DNA of 64,000 nucleotides, taken from NCBI RefSeq assembly GCF_036880985.1, contig NZ_JBAJNO010000008.1, positions 682,001-746,000 of the forward strand, given 5' to 3'. The DNA comes from Limibacter armeniacum. Its GTDB lineage: Bacteria; Bacteroidota; Bacteroidia; Cytophagales; Flammeovirgaceae. The notes below the pieces were generated by a model, which was not told the DNA's origin, ran no database searches, and saw nothing but the letters and a program-made list of their open reading frames with translations. Of the stretch, positions 16,958 to 26,226 are shown piece by piece (position 1 is the first letter of the stretch; every line of letters starts with the position of its first letter). Both the position numbers and the translations under genes were made by a program.

Positions 16958-18799
16958 ATGGTTTTGAAAAAGACATTACTGATTGGTACTACTGCTGCGG
17001 TACTTTTCGGTTGCTCTCCGCAAGATGTTAAGAATGAAGGACAACAAACAGTGCAATCTGTTCAAAATGCTGAATCAGCAAAGGCTAATGCGTTCTTTGA
17101 GCGTGTATATGAAGCTTCAGTAGACCGTAGTCCAATGCAACAGACTTATTTGGGAATCAAAAAGGACTATGGCAAATGGGATGATATCTCGGAAAAAGCA
17201 GAGCTGGCAGAATTGGATATCGCTAAGCAAGACTTGGCATTCCTGATGGACTCTATTGATGCATCAAAACTGGATAAGCAGACAAAGCTTAGCTATGAAT
17301 TGATGAAAATGAAGCTGGAAGAGGAAATCGCAGGATATGAATATCGCCATATTAGTTATCCGGTAAACCAGATGCATGGAATGCAGGCAGAGGTTCCGGC
17401 TTTCTTGATTGGTTTTCATGCGGTCACTTCTAAGAGTGATGCAGAAGCCTATATTGAAAGGCTGAATGGCATGGATACATTGGTGAGTCAGCTGATTGAC
17501 CAACTGAAAGTGCGTGAAGATAAGGGTATATTGTTGCCAAAGTTTCTTTATGTAAAGGTATTGCAGGACGCTCGTAATGTGTTGAAAGGAGGACCATTTG
17601 AAGATGGGGCAGAAGAGTCAAGCGTGATTTTGAGTGATTTCCAAACAAAGGTTGAAAAGATCGAAGGTATTAGTGAAGAAGAGAAAAAGCAATTGTTGGC
17701 AGCAGCATCAGAAGCATTAGAAAAGCATGTACAACCTGCTTATGAATCCCTGATCACTGTTTTGGAAGCTCAGGAGAAAAAGGCGACAGATGATGCAGGT
17801 GTGTGGAGATTTGAAAATGGAGATAAGTTCTATGCTTATGCACTGAAAAAGACAACGACTACCGACCTTACGGCTGAAGATATCCACAAAATTGGTTTGG
17901 AAGAGGTAGCTCGAATTCATGGAGAAATGAAGGAAATCATGAAGAAGGTTGGCTTCGAAGGTTCCCTGAAAGAGTTCTTCAAGTTTATGAAAGAGGATGA
18001 TCAGTTTTACTACCCTAATACGGAAGAAGGAAAGCAAGCTTACCTTGATTCAGCAACCTCATTAGTCAATGAAGTCAAGGGTAGGTTGGATGAGTTGTTC
18101 CTTACCAAACCTAAAGCTGATATGGTAGTGAAGCGTGTAGAAGCATTCCGTGAAAAGACAGCCGGAAAAGCATTCTACAACCAGCCTGCCATGGATGGCT
18201 CACGTCCTGGCTACTACTATGCTAACCTTTATGATATGAAACAGATGCCAAAGTATGAAATGGAGGCATTGGCATTTCATGAGGGAATTCCTGGTCACCA
18301 TATGCAGATTGCGATTGCTCAGGAACTGGAGGGAATCCCTGAATTCAGAAAGCATATGTTCTTTACAGCATATGTAGAAGGCTGGGGATTGTACAGTGAG
18401 TTGGTACCAAAAGAAATTGGTTTCTACAAAGACCCATATGCTGATTTCGGTCGTTTAGCAATGGAGCTTTGGAGAGCGTGCCGCTTGGTAGTGGACACTG
18501 GCATCCATAGTAAGAAATGGACACGTGAAGAAGGTATTAAATATTACATGGACAATACACCTGCTGCATATGGTGCTTGTGAGAAGATGGTTGATAGACA
18601 TATCGTGATGCCATCTCAGGCAACAGCTTACAAAGTAGGTATGTTGAAAATTCTAGAGCTTCGTAAGCAGGCGAAAGAGCAATTAGGTGACGCATTTGAT
18701 ATTCGTGAATTCCACGATGTAGTGCTAACCAATGGCGCATTGCCTCTGAATATTTTGGAGCAGCTTGTCAATGAGTGGGTTGCATCCAAGAAAGCTTAA
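16958..18799 (+). CDS. DUF885-family lipoprotein, putative metallopeptidase
   Basis: The 613-residue protein starts with a lipoprotein signal ('AVLFGCSPQD', Cys about residue 19). The DUF885 family is related to M2/M3-type zincin peptidases. The motif 'HEGIPGHH' begins at His441 and replaces the classic HExxH spacing, followed about 30 residues later by 'YVEGWGLYSE', whose Glu is the probable third zinc ligand. Most of the N-terminal 400 residues are helical, as in the family. It should act in the periplasm. Substrates are not known; neighbouring regulation by the Lrp protein is possible but unproven. Confidence 0.86.
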   Translation: MVLKKTLLIGTTAAVLFGCSPQDVKNEGQQTVQSVQNAESAKANAFFERVYEASVDRSPMQQTYLGIKKDYGKWDDISEKAELAELDIAKQDLAFLMDSIDASKLDKQTKLSYELMKMKLEEEIAGYEYRHISYPVNQMHGMQAEVPAFLIGFHAVTSKSDAEAYIERLNGMDTLVSQLIDQLKVREDKGILLPKFLYVKVLQDARNVLKGGPFEDGAEESSVILSDFQTKVEKIEGISEEEKKQLLAAASEALEKHVQPAYESLITVLEAQEKKATDDAGVWRFENGDKFYAYALKKTTTTDLTAEDIHKIGLEEVARIHGEMKEIMKKVGFEGSLKEFFKFMKEDDQFYYPNTEEGKQAYLDSATSLVNEVKGRLDELFLTKPKADMVVKRVEAFREKTAGKAFYNQPAMDGSRPGYYYANLYDMKQMPKYEMEALAFHEGIPGHHMQIAIAQELEGIPEFRKHMFFTAYVEGWGLYSELVPKEIGFYKDPYADFGRLAMELWRACRLVVDTGIHSKKWTREEGIKYYMDNTPAAYGACEKMVDRHIVMPSQATAYKVGMLKILELRKQAKEQLGDAFDIREFHDVVLTNGALPLNILEQLVNEWVASKKA

Positions 18800-18833
18800 G
18801 ATTTATAAAAAGTCAGTTTAACTACTGATTTGA

Positions 18834-18867
18834 AAAGTCACTGCCCTATGGTAGTGGCTTTTTTTGT
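18834..18867 (+). terminator. Terminator after DUF885 gene
   Basis: Stem AGTCACTGCC / GGTAGTGGCT with G-T pairs, 4-nt loop, followed by seven T. Confidence 0.8.
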
Positions 18868-18958
18868 GCCATATTATAAAAGTGTAACCATTTAAAAGAA
18901 TAACGTTATACGAGTATGTAGCTAATGTAAATGAGTTCTAAGCTTTTTTAGCTTGACA

Positions 18959-19021
18959 ATGAGTAGGTTTGACGACTTCTTTGAAAAAGATCGTGATAAA
19001 AACCATCCAAGCTGGATATAA
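18959..19021 (+). CDS. Possible 20-residue peptide upstream of VWA gene
   Basis: A short frame starts at ATG 18959 and encodes a charged 20-residue peptide starting 'MSRFDDFFEKDRDK' and ending 'SWI'. It ends 31 bp before the VWA gene start. The composition is hydrophilic and protein-like, rather than the low-complexity typical of chance frames here. It could be a leader peptide, a true small protein, or a remnant. Nothing in the sequence proves translation. Confidence 0.25.
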   Translation: MSRFDDFFEKDRDKNHPSWI

Positions 19022-19052
19022 ACTCAAAAACTGACCGCCAAATTATATAACT

Positions 19053-20393
19053 ATGAAAGCACTAATGTTATTCGTGTTGCTGGTAAGTGGTTTTTCATTC
19101 TTTATAACACCCAACGACGACATGCAGAAAGAAAAAATTAAACTAGAAGCAAAACCTGACAACAGGTATTTGCTCAAAGGACAAAAATCCCTTTACCTAC
19201 TTGTAAATGTTCAGGCAGGGAAAATAGAAGCGCCCAAAAACCGTCCGATGATGAATATCGGATTGGTACTTGACAGAAGTGGTTCAATGGATGGAGATAA
19301 AATCCGCTATGCCAAAGAAGCTTGTAAGTTTGTCGCAAATAACCTAAGTGAAAATGACCTCCTTTCTCTTACTATTTATGATGATGTAGTGGAGGTAATC
19401 AGCGAAGCAGGAAAGCTCTCCAACAAGGAAGTGTTCAGACAAAAAGTAGATGGTATCTTTAGCCGTAACACGACTAACTTGAGCGGCGGAATGTTGGAAG
19501 GGTACAATCAAACACAAAAACTATATGACCGTAACAAAGTCAACAGGATATTTCTACTGTCTGATGGATTAGCTAATAGAGGTGTTACAGAACCTGAGCA
19601 GCTCAACAAGATGGCAGAAACCAAAAACCTTGAACACGGAATAGGGATCTCCACTTTTGGTGTTGGGGCAGACTTTAATGAAATCCTGATGACGGACTTG
19701 GCAGAAAGTGGAAGCGGCAATTATTACTTTATTGATTCTCCTGAAAAAATTCCTGAAATCTTCAGCCAAGAACTGAAAGGATTGTTGGCTGTAGTGGCTC
19801 AAAATGCAGTTTTGGATGTGGAGTTTCCTGAAGAATACCTGTCAGTAGGAGAAGTTTATGGTTATAAATACCGTACTGAAAATGGTAAAATGGAAGTGAA
19901 CTTCAAGGATGTTATCTCTGAAGAGTTGAAGTCAGTATTGATCCGTTTTGATATCAAAAAAGATATACCAAGTGATATTGCACTCAAAACGTTACTTCAG
20001 TTTGATGATGCTGAAACATTCCAACGCAAGGAGCTTGCAGAGACTGTAACCCTTAAGCCAACAGACGATATTGAACTATACAAGGCATCAAAAGATCCGA
20101 ATGTATTGCAGCTGAAGAGCATGTTTGAAGCCAATAAGGAGTATGAGAGAGTGATGGAATTGGTAGACAAAGGACAATACAGAGAAGCCAAAGAGAAATT
20201 GGAGGGTGACCTTAGAAAGATGAAAGCTTCGATGGATTCGTTACCTCCAAGTGAGGAGTTGGCAGAGCAGTACAAGGATATGGATGATTACCTGATGAAA
20301 ATAGATGAAGTAAAAGAACTCTCTGAAAGAGAGAAGAAAATGTATCAGAAGAGTAGTCGAAGTGATAACTATTCCAAGAGAAAAAGAAAATAA
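19053..20393 (+). CDS. Exported VWA-domain protein
   Basis: The 446-residue protein has an N-terminal signal peptide or anchor (residues 1-19). The von Willebrand A domain (about 66-250) has a complete MIDAS motif, Asp74-Arg-Ser76-Gly-Ser78 ('LVLDRSGSM'), with 'LSGGM' and 'LLSDGLAN' supplying the remaining metal contacts. This suggests metal-dependent protein binding. A beta domain follows (about 255-345), and then a charged helical tail rich in Lys/Glu. It resembles stand-alone VWA proteins of Bacteroidota with no firm function. A terminator follows. Confidence 0.85.
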   Translation: MKALMLFVLLVSGFSFFITPNDDMQKEKIKLEAKPDNRYLLKGQKSLYLLVNVQAGKIEAPKNRPMMNIGLVLDRSGSMDGDKIRYAKEACKFVANNLSENDLLSLTIYDDVVEVISEAGKLSNKEVFRQKVDGIFSRNTTNLSGGMLEGYNQTQKLYDRNKVNRIFLLSDGLANRGVTEPEQLNKMAETKNLEHGIGISTFGVGADFNEILMTDLAESGSGNYYFIDSPEKIPEIFSQELKGLLAVVAQNAVLDVEFPEEYLSVGEVYGYKYRTENGKMEVNFKDVISEELKSVLIRFDIKKDIPSDIALKTLLQFDDAETFQRKELAETVTLKPTDDIELYKASKDPNVLQLKSMFEANKEYERVMELVDKGQYREAKEKLEGDLRKMKASMDSLPPSEELAEQYKDMDDYLMKIDEVKELSEREKKMYQKSSRSDNYSKRKRK

Positions 20394-20408
20394 TCCACGG
20401 TCTTTTCG

Positions 20409-20440
20409 AAAGGGCTTCCATTAAAAGGAAGTCCTTTTTT
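20409..20440 (+). terminator. Terminator after VWA gene
   Basis: Stem AAAGGGCTTCC / GGAAGTCCTTT with a 7-nt loop, followed by a T run. Confidence 0.82.
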
Positions 20441-20590
20441 TATTCTCAAACCGAATGCTTACTTTCTAATAAACCCAAAAGAAAAGTAGTCCCAATTACT
20501 TCTTAAATAAGAAAGCTATATAGAGAATCTTAACCTAAGTGTGTACAGTGGCTTTCCCATAAATTCACCTCAAACTATCTACTATCTAAG

Positions 20591-21331
20591 ATGAAATTGA
20601 ACATTGCTACAGTTTTACTGCTAACCCTTTCTGCGTTTGTTAGTACTTATTCGGGTTTTGCCCAAATAGCTAAGAATAGTAAGCAGGATTTTCTGGAGTT
20701 AACCAATCAGCCATCTACTCAGGCAGAAGCAGATGACTATTACTACCTGATTGGTGAGTGGATGCCAGGTCGTATTTCGATGCATGGAGGTATGGCTATG
20801 GATGTGAAAAAAATGCGCTACGATCTTGATCTCCAACAGGTAGAGATTATGAGAGTGGAGGAAGAGTATGGCGGTATAGAGGTATTCAACCTTTGGGATA
20901 TAGATAGCCTGGTATTTAAGTTTGACAATAACCTTTCTTCAGTCAAATACAAACGCTATGTAAGCGGTAGTACCTTTAGGGTGGAAGGAATTCCTTTGGT
21001 CGGTTTATTTGAAATTGTAAGTGAAGGGCCTTATCAACTTTATGCCAAGGCAGGAATAGAATTTAAAAATAAACCTCAGAAAACCATTAAGAAAAATAAG
21101 AATAAAGAAGAAGAGGTTTCGATCAGGCACGAAATAAAGAAGATCTTCTATTATTTCGGAAATGGTACCCGTAACCTTCAGCCAGTAGATGTCGATAACA
21201 AGGATATGCTATCTTATTTTGATAAGCATGAAAAGAGAATAGCGACCTATATTAAGAAAAATCGCTTCTCACTGAATAGAAGAAGAGACCTGATTAAGAT
21301 TGTTGATTTTGCAAATGGACTAAGTAAATAA
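20591..21331 (+). CDS. Secreted protein of unknown function
   Basis: I do not recognise this 246-residue protein. It has a clear signal peptide (residues 1-25, ending 'SGFAQ'). The mature part has alternating hydrophobic strands, e.g. 'YYLIGEWMPGRISM', which might form a beta-rich domain such as a GLPGLI or DUF-type fold. A lysine-rich stretch ('KKNKNKEEEVS', about 170-180) and a basic C-terminal helix follow. It stands alone between two terminators. Confidence 0.75.
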   Translation: MKLNIATVLLLTLSAFVSTYSGFAQIAKNSKQDFLELTNQPSTQAEADDYYYLIGEWMPGRISMHGGMAMDVKKMRYDLDLQQVEIMRVEEEYGGIEVFNLWDIDSLVFKFDNNLSSVKYKRYVSGSTFRVEGIPLVGLFEIVSEGPYQLYAKAGIEFKNKPQKTIKKNKNKEEEVSIRHEIKKIFYYFGNGTRNLQPVDVDNKDMLSYFDKHEKRIATYIKKNRFSLNRRRDLIKIVDFANGLSK

Positions 21332-21372
21332 TATAAAACTCTACTCAAGCAAGTAGAAAGAATTTATATGAG

Positions 21373-21412
21373 GTGATAAACCGGATTAGCTATCAGGTTT
21401 ATCACTTTTTTT
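21373..21412 (+). terminator. Terminator after the secreted protein gene
   Basis: The perfect 10-bp arms GTGATAAACC / GGTTTATCAC with a 13-nt loop run into a T tract. Confidence 0.85.
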
Positions 21413-21504
21413 GTTTTCTCTTAATTTAAGCAAGTATTGAATTGGAATAGAGATTTCCTACTCTAATCCTTTCTCATATTATGAGGTACTAAATGATGTT
21501 ATCC

Positions 21505-21712
21505 TGTTCAACCCTTTCAGGGTTATGATATATTGATTGCTGTAAAATCCAGATTGCCATCTGGAGCTAATATGGTTTGTTTCCTTCGGAAACGGTGTTT
21601 TCTGTATGAAAAATAATCCCGAAGGGATTGAACAAAAGTAGCCTTAGGCGTAAGCCTGAGGTGTAAGTAAATTACATTTATCCAACTCCAAAGGAGTTGA
21701 ACCTATAAACCA
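21505..21712. repeat. Cluster of short palindromes (REP-like array)
   Basis: About 200 bp hold successive short palindromes: AACCCTTTCAGGGTT, CCAGATTGCCATCTGG, TTTCCTTCGGAAA, AATCCCGAAGGGATT, GGCTTAGGCGTAAGCC-like, and CAACTCCAAAGGAGTTG. Each folds into a small hairpin. The array sits between the secreted protein gene and the convergent patatin gene, and makes up most of a 433-bp gap. It resembles dispersed intergenic palindromes common in Bacteroidota; no coding potential is seen. Confidence 0.7.
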
Positions 21713-21764
21713 TCGATGAATTTAAAACTTCCGATTTCAATTATACCTCTGCTTAAGAAAGCAT

Positions 21765-22589
21765 TTAAAACTCAACCGTTCTGGTTTTATTGAGCTCGCT
21801 CTTTAGCTTGATAAAATCAGCATGATGTGATTTGGCTTTCTCATACCCAATCTTTACAATCTCCCTCAGTATATCTTCATCTGTATCAAAAGTGGCAAAT
21901 TCTTGCAACTCATCCATATAGATCATCACATCGCAGAGTACAAACTTTGATTTTTCCGCCAAATGCCCTTTCAGTTCCAGTGAACGCTCCAATATATTCT
22001 TGACGCTACGCATCTGTTGTGTATTGACCTCTTTCAGCGGGCTCACATATACACCGATCAGGTATTCACACTCACGCCTGATAGCATCAGCAGGGAAGTG
22101 GTTAATAATACCGCCATCAGCATAAGATGTACCGTTAGCTTCTACAGGTGCAAAAAACAGCGGGAAAGCAGAAGATGCTAAGATAGCCCTTATAACAGAT
22201 CCTTCTGTAAACATGGTTTCCTTGGCTTTGACCATGTCCGTAGCAATTACTCTCAGCTTTTTTTCCAAGGAAGTGAAGTCATCATTGGGAATATAAGGCT
22301 CAAAGTATTTGTAAAGCTTTTCGGGGTCAACCAAGCCACGCCAACCTTGTGTGAGTGACAGGAAGTTGGAGAAAGAAAACAGTGGAGTTTTTACAAAGAA
22401 GTCGATAATGGCATCAGGTCGGTGACCTGCAGCATACAGCGCCCCAACTATTGCACCTGCACTTGTACCAGCTACAATATTGGTGTTGATTCCGATTTCT
22501 TCCAGATACATCAGAACACCCACATGGGCAAGTCCTTTAGCTCCACCACCAGACATTGCAATGCCTACAGACTGATTGGATAATTGCAT
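21765..22589 (-). CDS. Patatin-like phospholipase
   Basis: The 274-residue protein has the patatin Ser-Asp dyad: the oxyanion loop 'SGGGAKGLAHVGVL' near the N-terminus, the nucleophile elbow 'GTSAGAIVGALYA' (Ser about residue 43), and the catalytic Asp in 'YADGGIINHFP'. It should hydrolyse acyl chains from phospholipids or other lipids. No signal peptide or outer-membrane barrel domain is present, so it is a cytoplasmic type rather than the fused PlpD kind. It is a single gene with 136 bp to the next upstream gene. Confidence 0.92.
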   Translation of the reverse strand: MQLSNQSVGIAMSGGGAKGLAHVGVLMYLEEIGINTNIVAGTSAGAIVGALYAAGHRPDAIIDFFVKTPLFSFSNFLSLTQGWRGLVDPEKLYKYFEPYIPNDDFTSLEKKLRVIATDMVKAKETMFTEGSVIRAILASSAFPLFFAPVEANGTSYADGGIINHFPADAIRRECEYLIGVYVSPLKEVNTQQMRSVKNILERSLELKGHLAEKSKFVLCDVMIYMDELQEFATFDTDEDILREIVKIGYEKAKSHHADFIKLKSELNKTRTVEF

Positions 22590-22725
22590 ATTAAGCTTTT
22601 ATGGCTTGAATGAACTATTTACTTGTTAGAGATAATAAAACTAAGCCAAAAGAAAGGCATATCATTAAGAATGCAATAGTATTGACATTTGTTAATGAAT
22701 ACCTTTCCTGTAAATGAGTTTAAAA

Positions 22726-23151
22726 CTAGTAGAGTTTTAAGTACGCTTTCAAGGCTTCCAGACTTTCTGATTCATTCGGGCTTAAGTCTTCACCTTCCAT
22801 ATCGTCCAGTGTTATTTTCACATGTCTAAGTCCATAGTTCTGAATCATCCAAGCAGGAAATTCGAGGATATTATTGTTCCAGCTTTCCAAGGTTCTGTAT
22901 AAAATATCTTGCAGTTCCATATCAGTTCGGGGTTGAACGGAAGAAAGAATTTTACCACAAAATTGCTGGGCTAAATAATGGGTACGGTTAGACTCTAAAA
23001 CTTTTACAACTCCTTCCACGATAATATCATCTGATACTGTAGGAAGAATGTTGATGAGTTGGCGCAATCTTAAATGTCCGACTTTAGGAAAAACATTAAG
23101 TGAATTCAAGACCTCATTTTGAATGTCGATTGCAGTTTGGGGAAACTTCAT
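22726..23151 (-). CDS. Conserved-looking hypothetical protein, helical
   Basis: I do not recognise this 141-residue soluble protein. It appears to be mostly alpha-helical, with repeated hydrophobic helices ('HLRLRQLINILP', 'IIVEGVVKVLE') that could be HEAT-like, and an acidic C-terminal segment. It lies 20 bp downstream of the mobA-like gene in the same direction, so it is probably in the moaC-mobA operon. A link with molybdenum cofactor synthesis is suggested only by position. Confidence 0.6.
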   Translation of the reverse strand: MKFPQTAIDIQNEVLNSLNVFPKVGHLRLRQLINILPTVSDDIIVEGVVKVLESNRTHYLAQQFCGKILSSVQPRTDMELQDILYRTLESWNNNILEFPAWMIQNYGLRHVKITLDDMEGEDLSPNESESLEALKAYLKLY

Positions 23152-23171
23152 TAGTTACGATGGTTAAAGTT

Positions 23172-24308
23172 CTATTTATGTAATTTGGTCATCACCTCCC
23201 TCATCTCTTCAGGAGTATTGACATTGGTTTGTTCTTCAATGAATGGGTTTTCAATCACGTAAATATCAGAATTAATTAGGACTTTTCTTGGACAAGAGTA
23301 GCCCCATCCTAAAAATTGAAGCATTTCATTGTATGCTTTCGGTTCCCAAACCGTGATCAAAGGCTCAGGAAACTGATTGAATGGGCTGATAAAAGCAGTT
23401 GCTACTTTTGATGGGTTACGGTTAGCAACTAGATAGTCTAAACTCTTTTCGGATAGTAATGGCAAGTCTACTGCAACAACCAACCAGGCTGCGTTTGGAT
23501 CTTGTTGAAATGCACTTAAAATTCCTCCAAAAGGTCCCAATCCAACAAATTTATCTTCTATAAACGGGTAATTTTCTTTTAATGAATGCTGATCCGACCT
23601 ACCTGAAAGGTAAACCTCATCTGTATATTGTTGAAGCAGCTCAAAAATATGTTGGGTTTGTGGCTTACCATGATAGTTGATAGCGCCTTTATCTTGCTGC
23701 ATCCTTTCACTTTTTCCTCCAGCCAATACCAATGCTTTTAGTTTTGGACCACGTTGTGTCAAGTAATCCCTAACTAGTTGGGCAATCTGTTGTGTTTCGC
23801 TTAGCTGAATTTGTGGAAGTTTTTCAATAGAAGGATAATGCTTTTTTAAGGCATCCGGAATAATACTTTCCCCATCCTGAAAAATGAGGGCTAACGGATT
23901 TGTAACCTTAGGTAGGTGCTTATCCAGTTTTTTTCTGGAATCAATGACAATTAATTGGGCAGCAGCTTCCATATGGTTGCCATTGACCAATAACAAATCG
24001 GTATGATTGAAAAACTTTCTTAGCTCAAATTCATTGAAACTTCTTTGAAAATCAAATCTTCTGAAATCAATTTTATCAGTGTACATCTGAGAAAACCCCT
24101 GAAAAATTTTAGTTTTTTCAGCTGCGTCTGAATGATGGTCCATATCCAGGTATGCCACAGATTTCCCTTCCAGTGTAGCGGTGATATCTAAAGCCAACTT
24201 TTTGATTTCACCACAAGGTGTTCCCAAAATAGCGATCTCATTGCGGGCATATTTTCCAATTTCAGTTCTTGAAAGCTTTGCGTGTTTCTGGTGTTTTTTA
24301 GTAGTCAC
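23172..24308 (-). CDS. MobA-type molybdenum cofactor nucleotidyltransferase with N-terminal extra domain
   Basis: The C-terminal half (about residues 190-378) is a MobA domain: 'ALVLAGGKSERMQQDKG' is the GTP-binding signature and 'VVAVDLPLLSE' the metal-binding Asp loop. MobA transfers GMP to molybdopterin. The N-terminal ~185 residues open with 'NEIAILGTPCGEIKKLAL' and look like a degenerate MobB-like P-loop domain, lacking a canonical GxxGxGKS. I place the start at the GTG at 24308: AGGAGG sits 4-5 bases ahead of it, and the resulting 11-bp overlap with moaC is normal for translational coupling. An ATG farther up (24383) would overlap moaC by 86 bp. Confidence 0.83.
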   Translation of the reverse strand: MTTKKHQKHAKLSRTEIGKYARNEIAILGTPCGEIKKLALDITATLEGKSVAYLDMDHHSDAAEKTKIFQGFSQMYTDKIDFRRFDFQRSFNEFELRKFFNHTDLLLVNGNHMEAAAQLIVIDSRKKLDKHLPKVTNPLALIFQDGESIIPDALKKHYPSIEKLPQIQLSETQQIAQLVRDYLTQRGPKLKALVLAGGKSERMQQDKGAINYHGKPQTQHIFELLQQYTDEVYLSGRSDQHSLKENYPFIEDKFVGLGPFGGILSAFQQDPNAAWLVVAVDLPLLSEKSLDYLVANRNPSKVATAFISPFNQFPEPLITVWEPKAYNEMLQFLGWGYSCPRKVLINSDIYVIENPFIEEQTNVNTPEEMREVMTKLHK

Positions 24309-24768
24309 TTTTCCCTCCTGTTTTACTAACCAACTTAGTTTCTTTAATAATGATATCGTGTGAAAAAGCTTTGCACATATCATATACGGTAAGGGCGGCT
24401 ACAGATGCCCCAGTAAGTGCTTCCATTTCTACTCCTGTTTTGCTGTTTACCTTTGCCGTACAGCGGATCACAACCTCATGCTGATCGTTGACCTTGATAG
24501 AAAGCTGACAGTTATCCATACCGATAGGATGACAAAGAGGAATAAGCTCAGAAGTTTTTTTGGCTCCCATAATTCCTGCAATGATAGCGGTTTGAAAAAC
24601 GGGGCCTTTTTTGGTTGTGATCTCATCACCAGTCAACAACTCAATGACTTCATCAGGAAGTACTACAATACTCTCAGCTACAGCTACACGTTCAGTAACT
24701 TTTTTTTCACTTATATCTACCATCGAAGGGTTGTTATCCTTGTCAAGATGGGTGAATTTCTTTTCCAT
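24298..24768 (-). CDS. moaC: Cyclic pyranopterin monophosphate synthase
   Basis: MoaC makes cyclic pyranopterin monophosphate in the first steps of molybdopterin synthesis, together with MoaA. The 156-residue sequence has the signature 'LIPLCHPIGMDNCQLS', then 'SKTGVEMEALTGASVAALTVYDMCKA' in two pieces ('KTGVEMEALTGAS', 'ALTVYDMCKA') and the invariant C-terminal 'ETKLVSKTGGKS'. Length matches E. coli MoaC. It leads an operon with the mobA-like gene and the hypothetical gene beyond. moeA lies divergently 139 bp upstream. No moaA is in the window. Confidence 0.96.
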   Translation of the reverse strand: MEKKFTHLDKDNNPSMVDISEKKVTERVAVAESIVVLPDEVIELLTGDEITTKKGPVFQTAIIAGIMGAKKTSELIPLCHPIGMDNCQLSIKVNDQHEVVIRCTAKVNSKTGVEMEALTGASVAALTVYDMCKAFSHDIIIKETKLVSKTGGKSDY

Positions 24769-24907
24769 TTATGAATATTTATTCTGTACCTATAATAGGT
24801 TCAATTTTTATTAATCACCTTAAAATAAAAAAATTATTTCATTGGATTATTTTTATATAACTTGAAAGAGAATTTAATGACTCAAATCCTGATTAACCCA
24901 CAAACAA

Positions 24908-26116
24908 ATGATACACGCACTCGAAGCGGAGAAATTTATCATGGAAAGTGCAGCATTGCTGCCTATTGTTCAGTTACCACTATCAGAAGTAAACGGGAAA
25001 GTATTACGTGAAAATATTTATGCAGATCGTGCATTTCCTCCTTTTGATCGGGTGACCATGGATGGTATCGCCATTCAGTCTGAAGCATACCTTGCTGGAA
25101 AAAGGAGCTTTAAGGTGGAAGGCTTGCAGGCTGCAGGAATGCCGCAACTTACACTGGACGAATCAGAAAACTGTCTGGAAGTAATGACGGGAGCGGTTTT
25201 GCCTTGCAATGCAGATGCTGTAATTCCTTATGAATACACCAAAAAGGAAGGGGATGCGATCGTGGTTGAAGAATACCCTGTAGCAAAAGGAAAAAATGTC
25301 CATAACAAAGCGACAGATAGAAAAGAAGGAGAGTGTTTGCTGAAATCAGGACAGGTGATAACAGCTGCAGAAATAGGTGTATTGGCATCAGTAGGCAAGA
25401 CAGATGTAATGGTTTCACGTATTCCTAAGTTTGCCATTATCTCAACGGGTGATGAACTGGTTGATGTAGGAGAAACGCCAATGCCTTACCAGATAAGACG
25501 TTCGAATATTTACAGCATCTGTAGTTTGTTACAACAATATGGTGTTAAAGGACTTCCATTCCATTTAGAAGATGACAAAGCCATTATTCATGATAAGCTG
25601 GACCGTATTTTACAGCTTTTTGATGTGGTTGTTTTAAGTGGTGGTGTATCAAAGGGGAAACTGGATTTTATTCCGGAAGTACTGGAAGAGTTGGGCGTAG
25701 AAAAGCATTTCCATAAAGTAAAACAGCGACCGGGAAAACCATTTTGGTTTGGCAGTCATAAGGAGACGAGTACAACTATTTTTGCATTGCCTGGAAATCC
25801 TGTTTCCACCTTTATGTGCATATTCCGATACGTAGTGCCATGGCTTAAGAAAAGTTTGGGAATGGATTTGCTGCCTATATTGAAAGCAACACTGACAGAG
25901 GATTTTACATTTGACAAGCCACTTACCTATTTTTTGCAAGTCAAGGTTTCAATCAGTGAAAAAGGGCAATGGGAAGCGACGCCAATGACTGGAAATGGTT
26001 CTGGAGATTTTGCCAACCTGACCGATGCAGATGCCTTTATGGAATTGCCTATGGAAAAAGATATTTTCAAAAAAGGAGAGGTGTTTCCCATTTGGTTATT
26101 TAAACCAATATTATAG
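24908..26116 (+). CDS. moeA: Molybdopterin molybdotransferase
   Basis: MoeA inserts molybdate into adenylylated molybdopterin. The 402-residue sequence has 'FPPFDRVTMDGIAI' (the usual 'S.MDGYA' region), 'LEVMTGAVLPCNADAVIPYE', 'IISTGDELVDVG', 'VVLSGGVSKGKLDFIPEVL' in parts, and 'FALPGNPVSTFMC'. These are all standard MoeA motifs (the long ones cited only as landmarks). It lies divergent from moaC and ends at a bidirectional terminator. With moaC, mobA, moaD and moaE in this window, much of the Moco pathway is present. Confidence 0.95.
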   Translation: MIHALEAEKFIMESAALLPIVQLPLSEVNGKVLRENIYADRAFPPFDRVTMDGIAIQSEAYLAGKRSFKVEGLQAAGMPQLTLDESENCLEVMTGAVLPCNADAVIPYEYTKKEGDAIVVEEYPVAKGKNVHNKATDRKEGECLLKSGQVITAAEIGVLASVGKTDVMVSRIPKFAIISTGDELVDVGETPMPYQIRRSNIYSICSLLQQYGVKGLPFHLEDDKAIIHDKLDRILQLFDVVVLSGGVSKGKLDFIPEVLEELGVEKHFHKVKQRPGKPFWFGSHKETSTTIFALPGNPVSTFMCIFRYVVPWLKKSLGMDLLPILKATLTEDFTFDKPLTYFLQVKVSISEKGQWEATPMTGNGSGDFANLTDADAFMELPMEKDIFKKGEVFPIWLFKPIL

Positions 26117-26170
26117 TCCATAACTCACGTTATGGTATAAATCCCTTTCAGCATAAAATATAGAAAACAG

Positions 26171-26200
26171 AAAGAGCAGCCTTTATAAGGGCTGCTCTTT
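26171..26200. terminator. Bidirectional terminator
   Basis: The 11-bp arms AAAGAGCAGCC / GGCTGCTCTTT with an 8-nt loop lie between the convergent moeA and PH-domain genes. Confidence 0.87.
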
Positions 26201-26226
26201 GTATATAACCAGAAGGATTATTCAGA

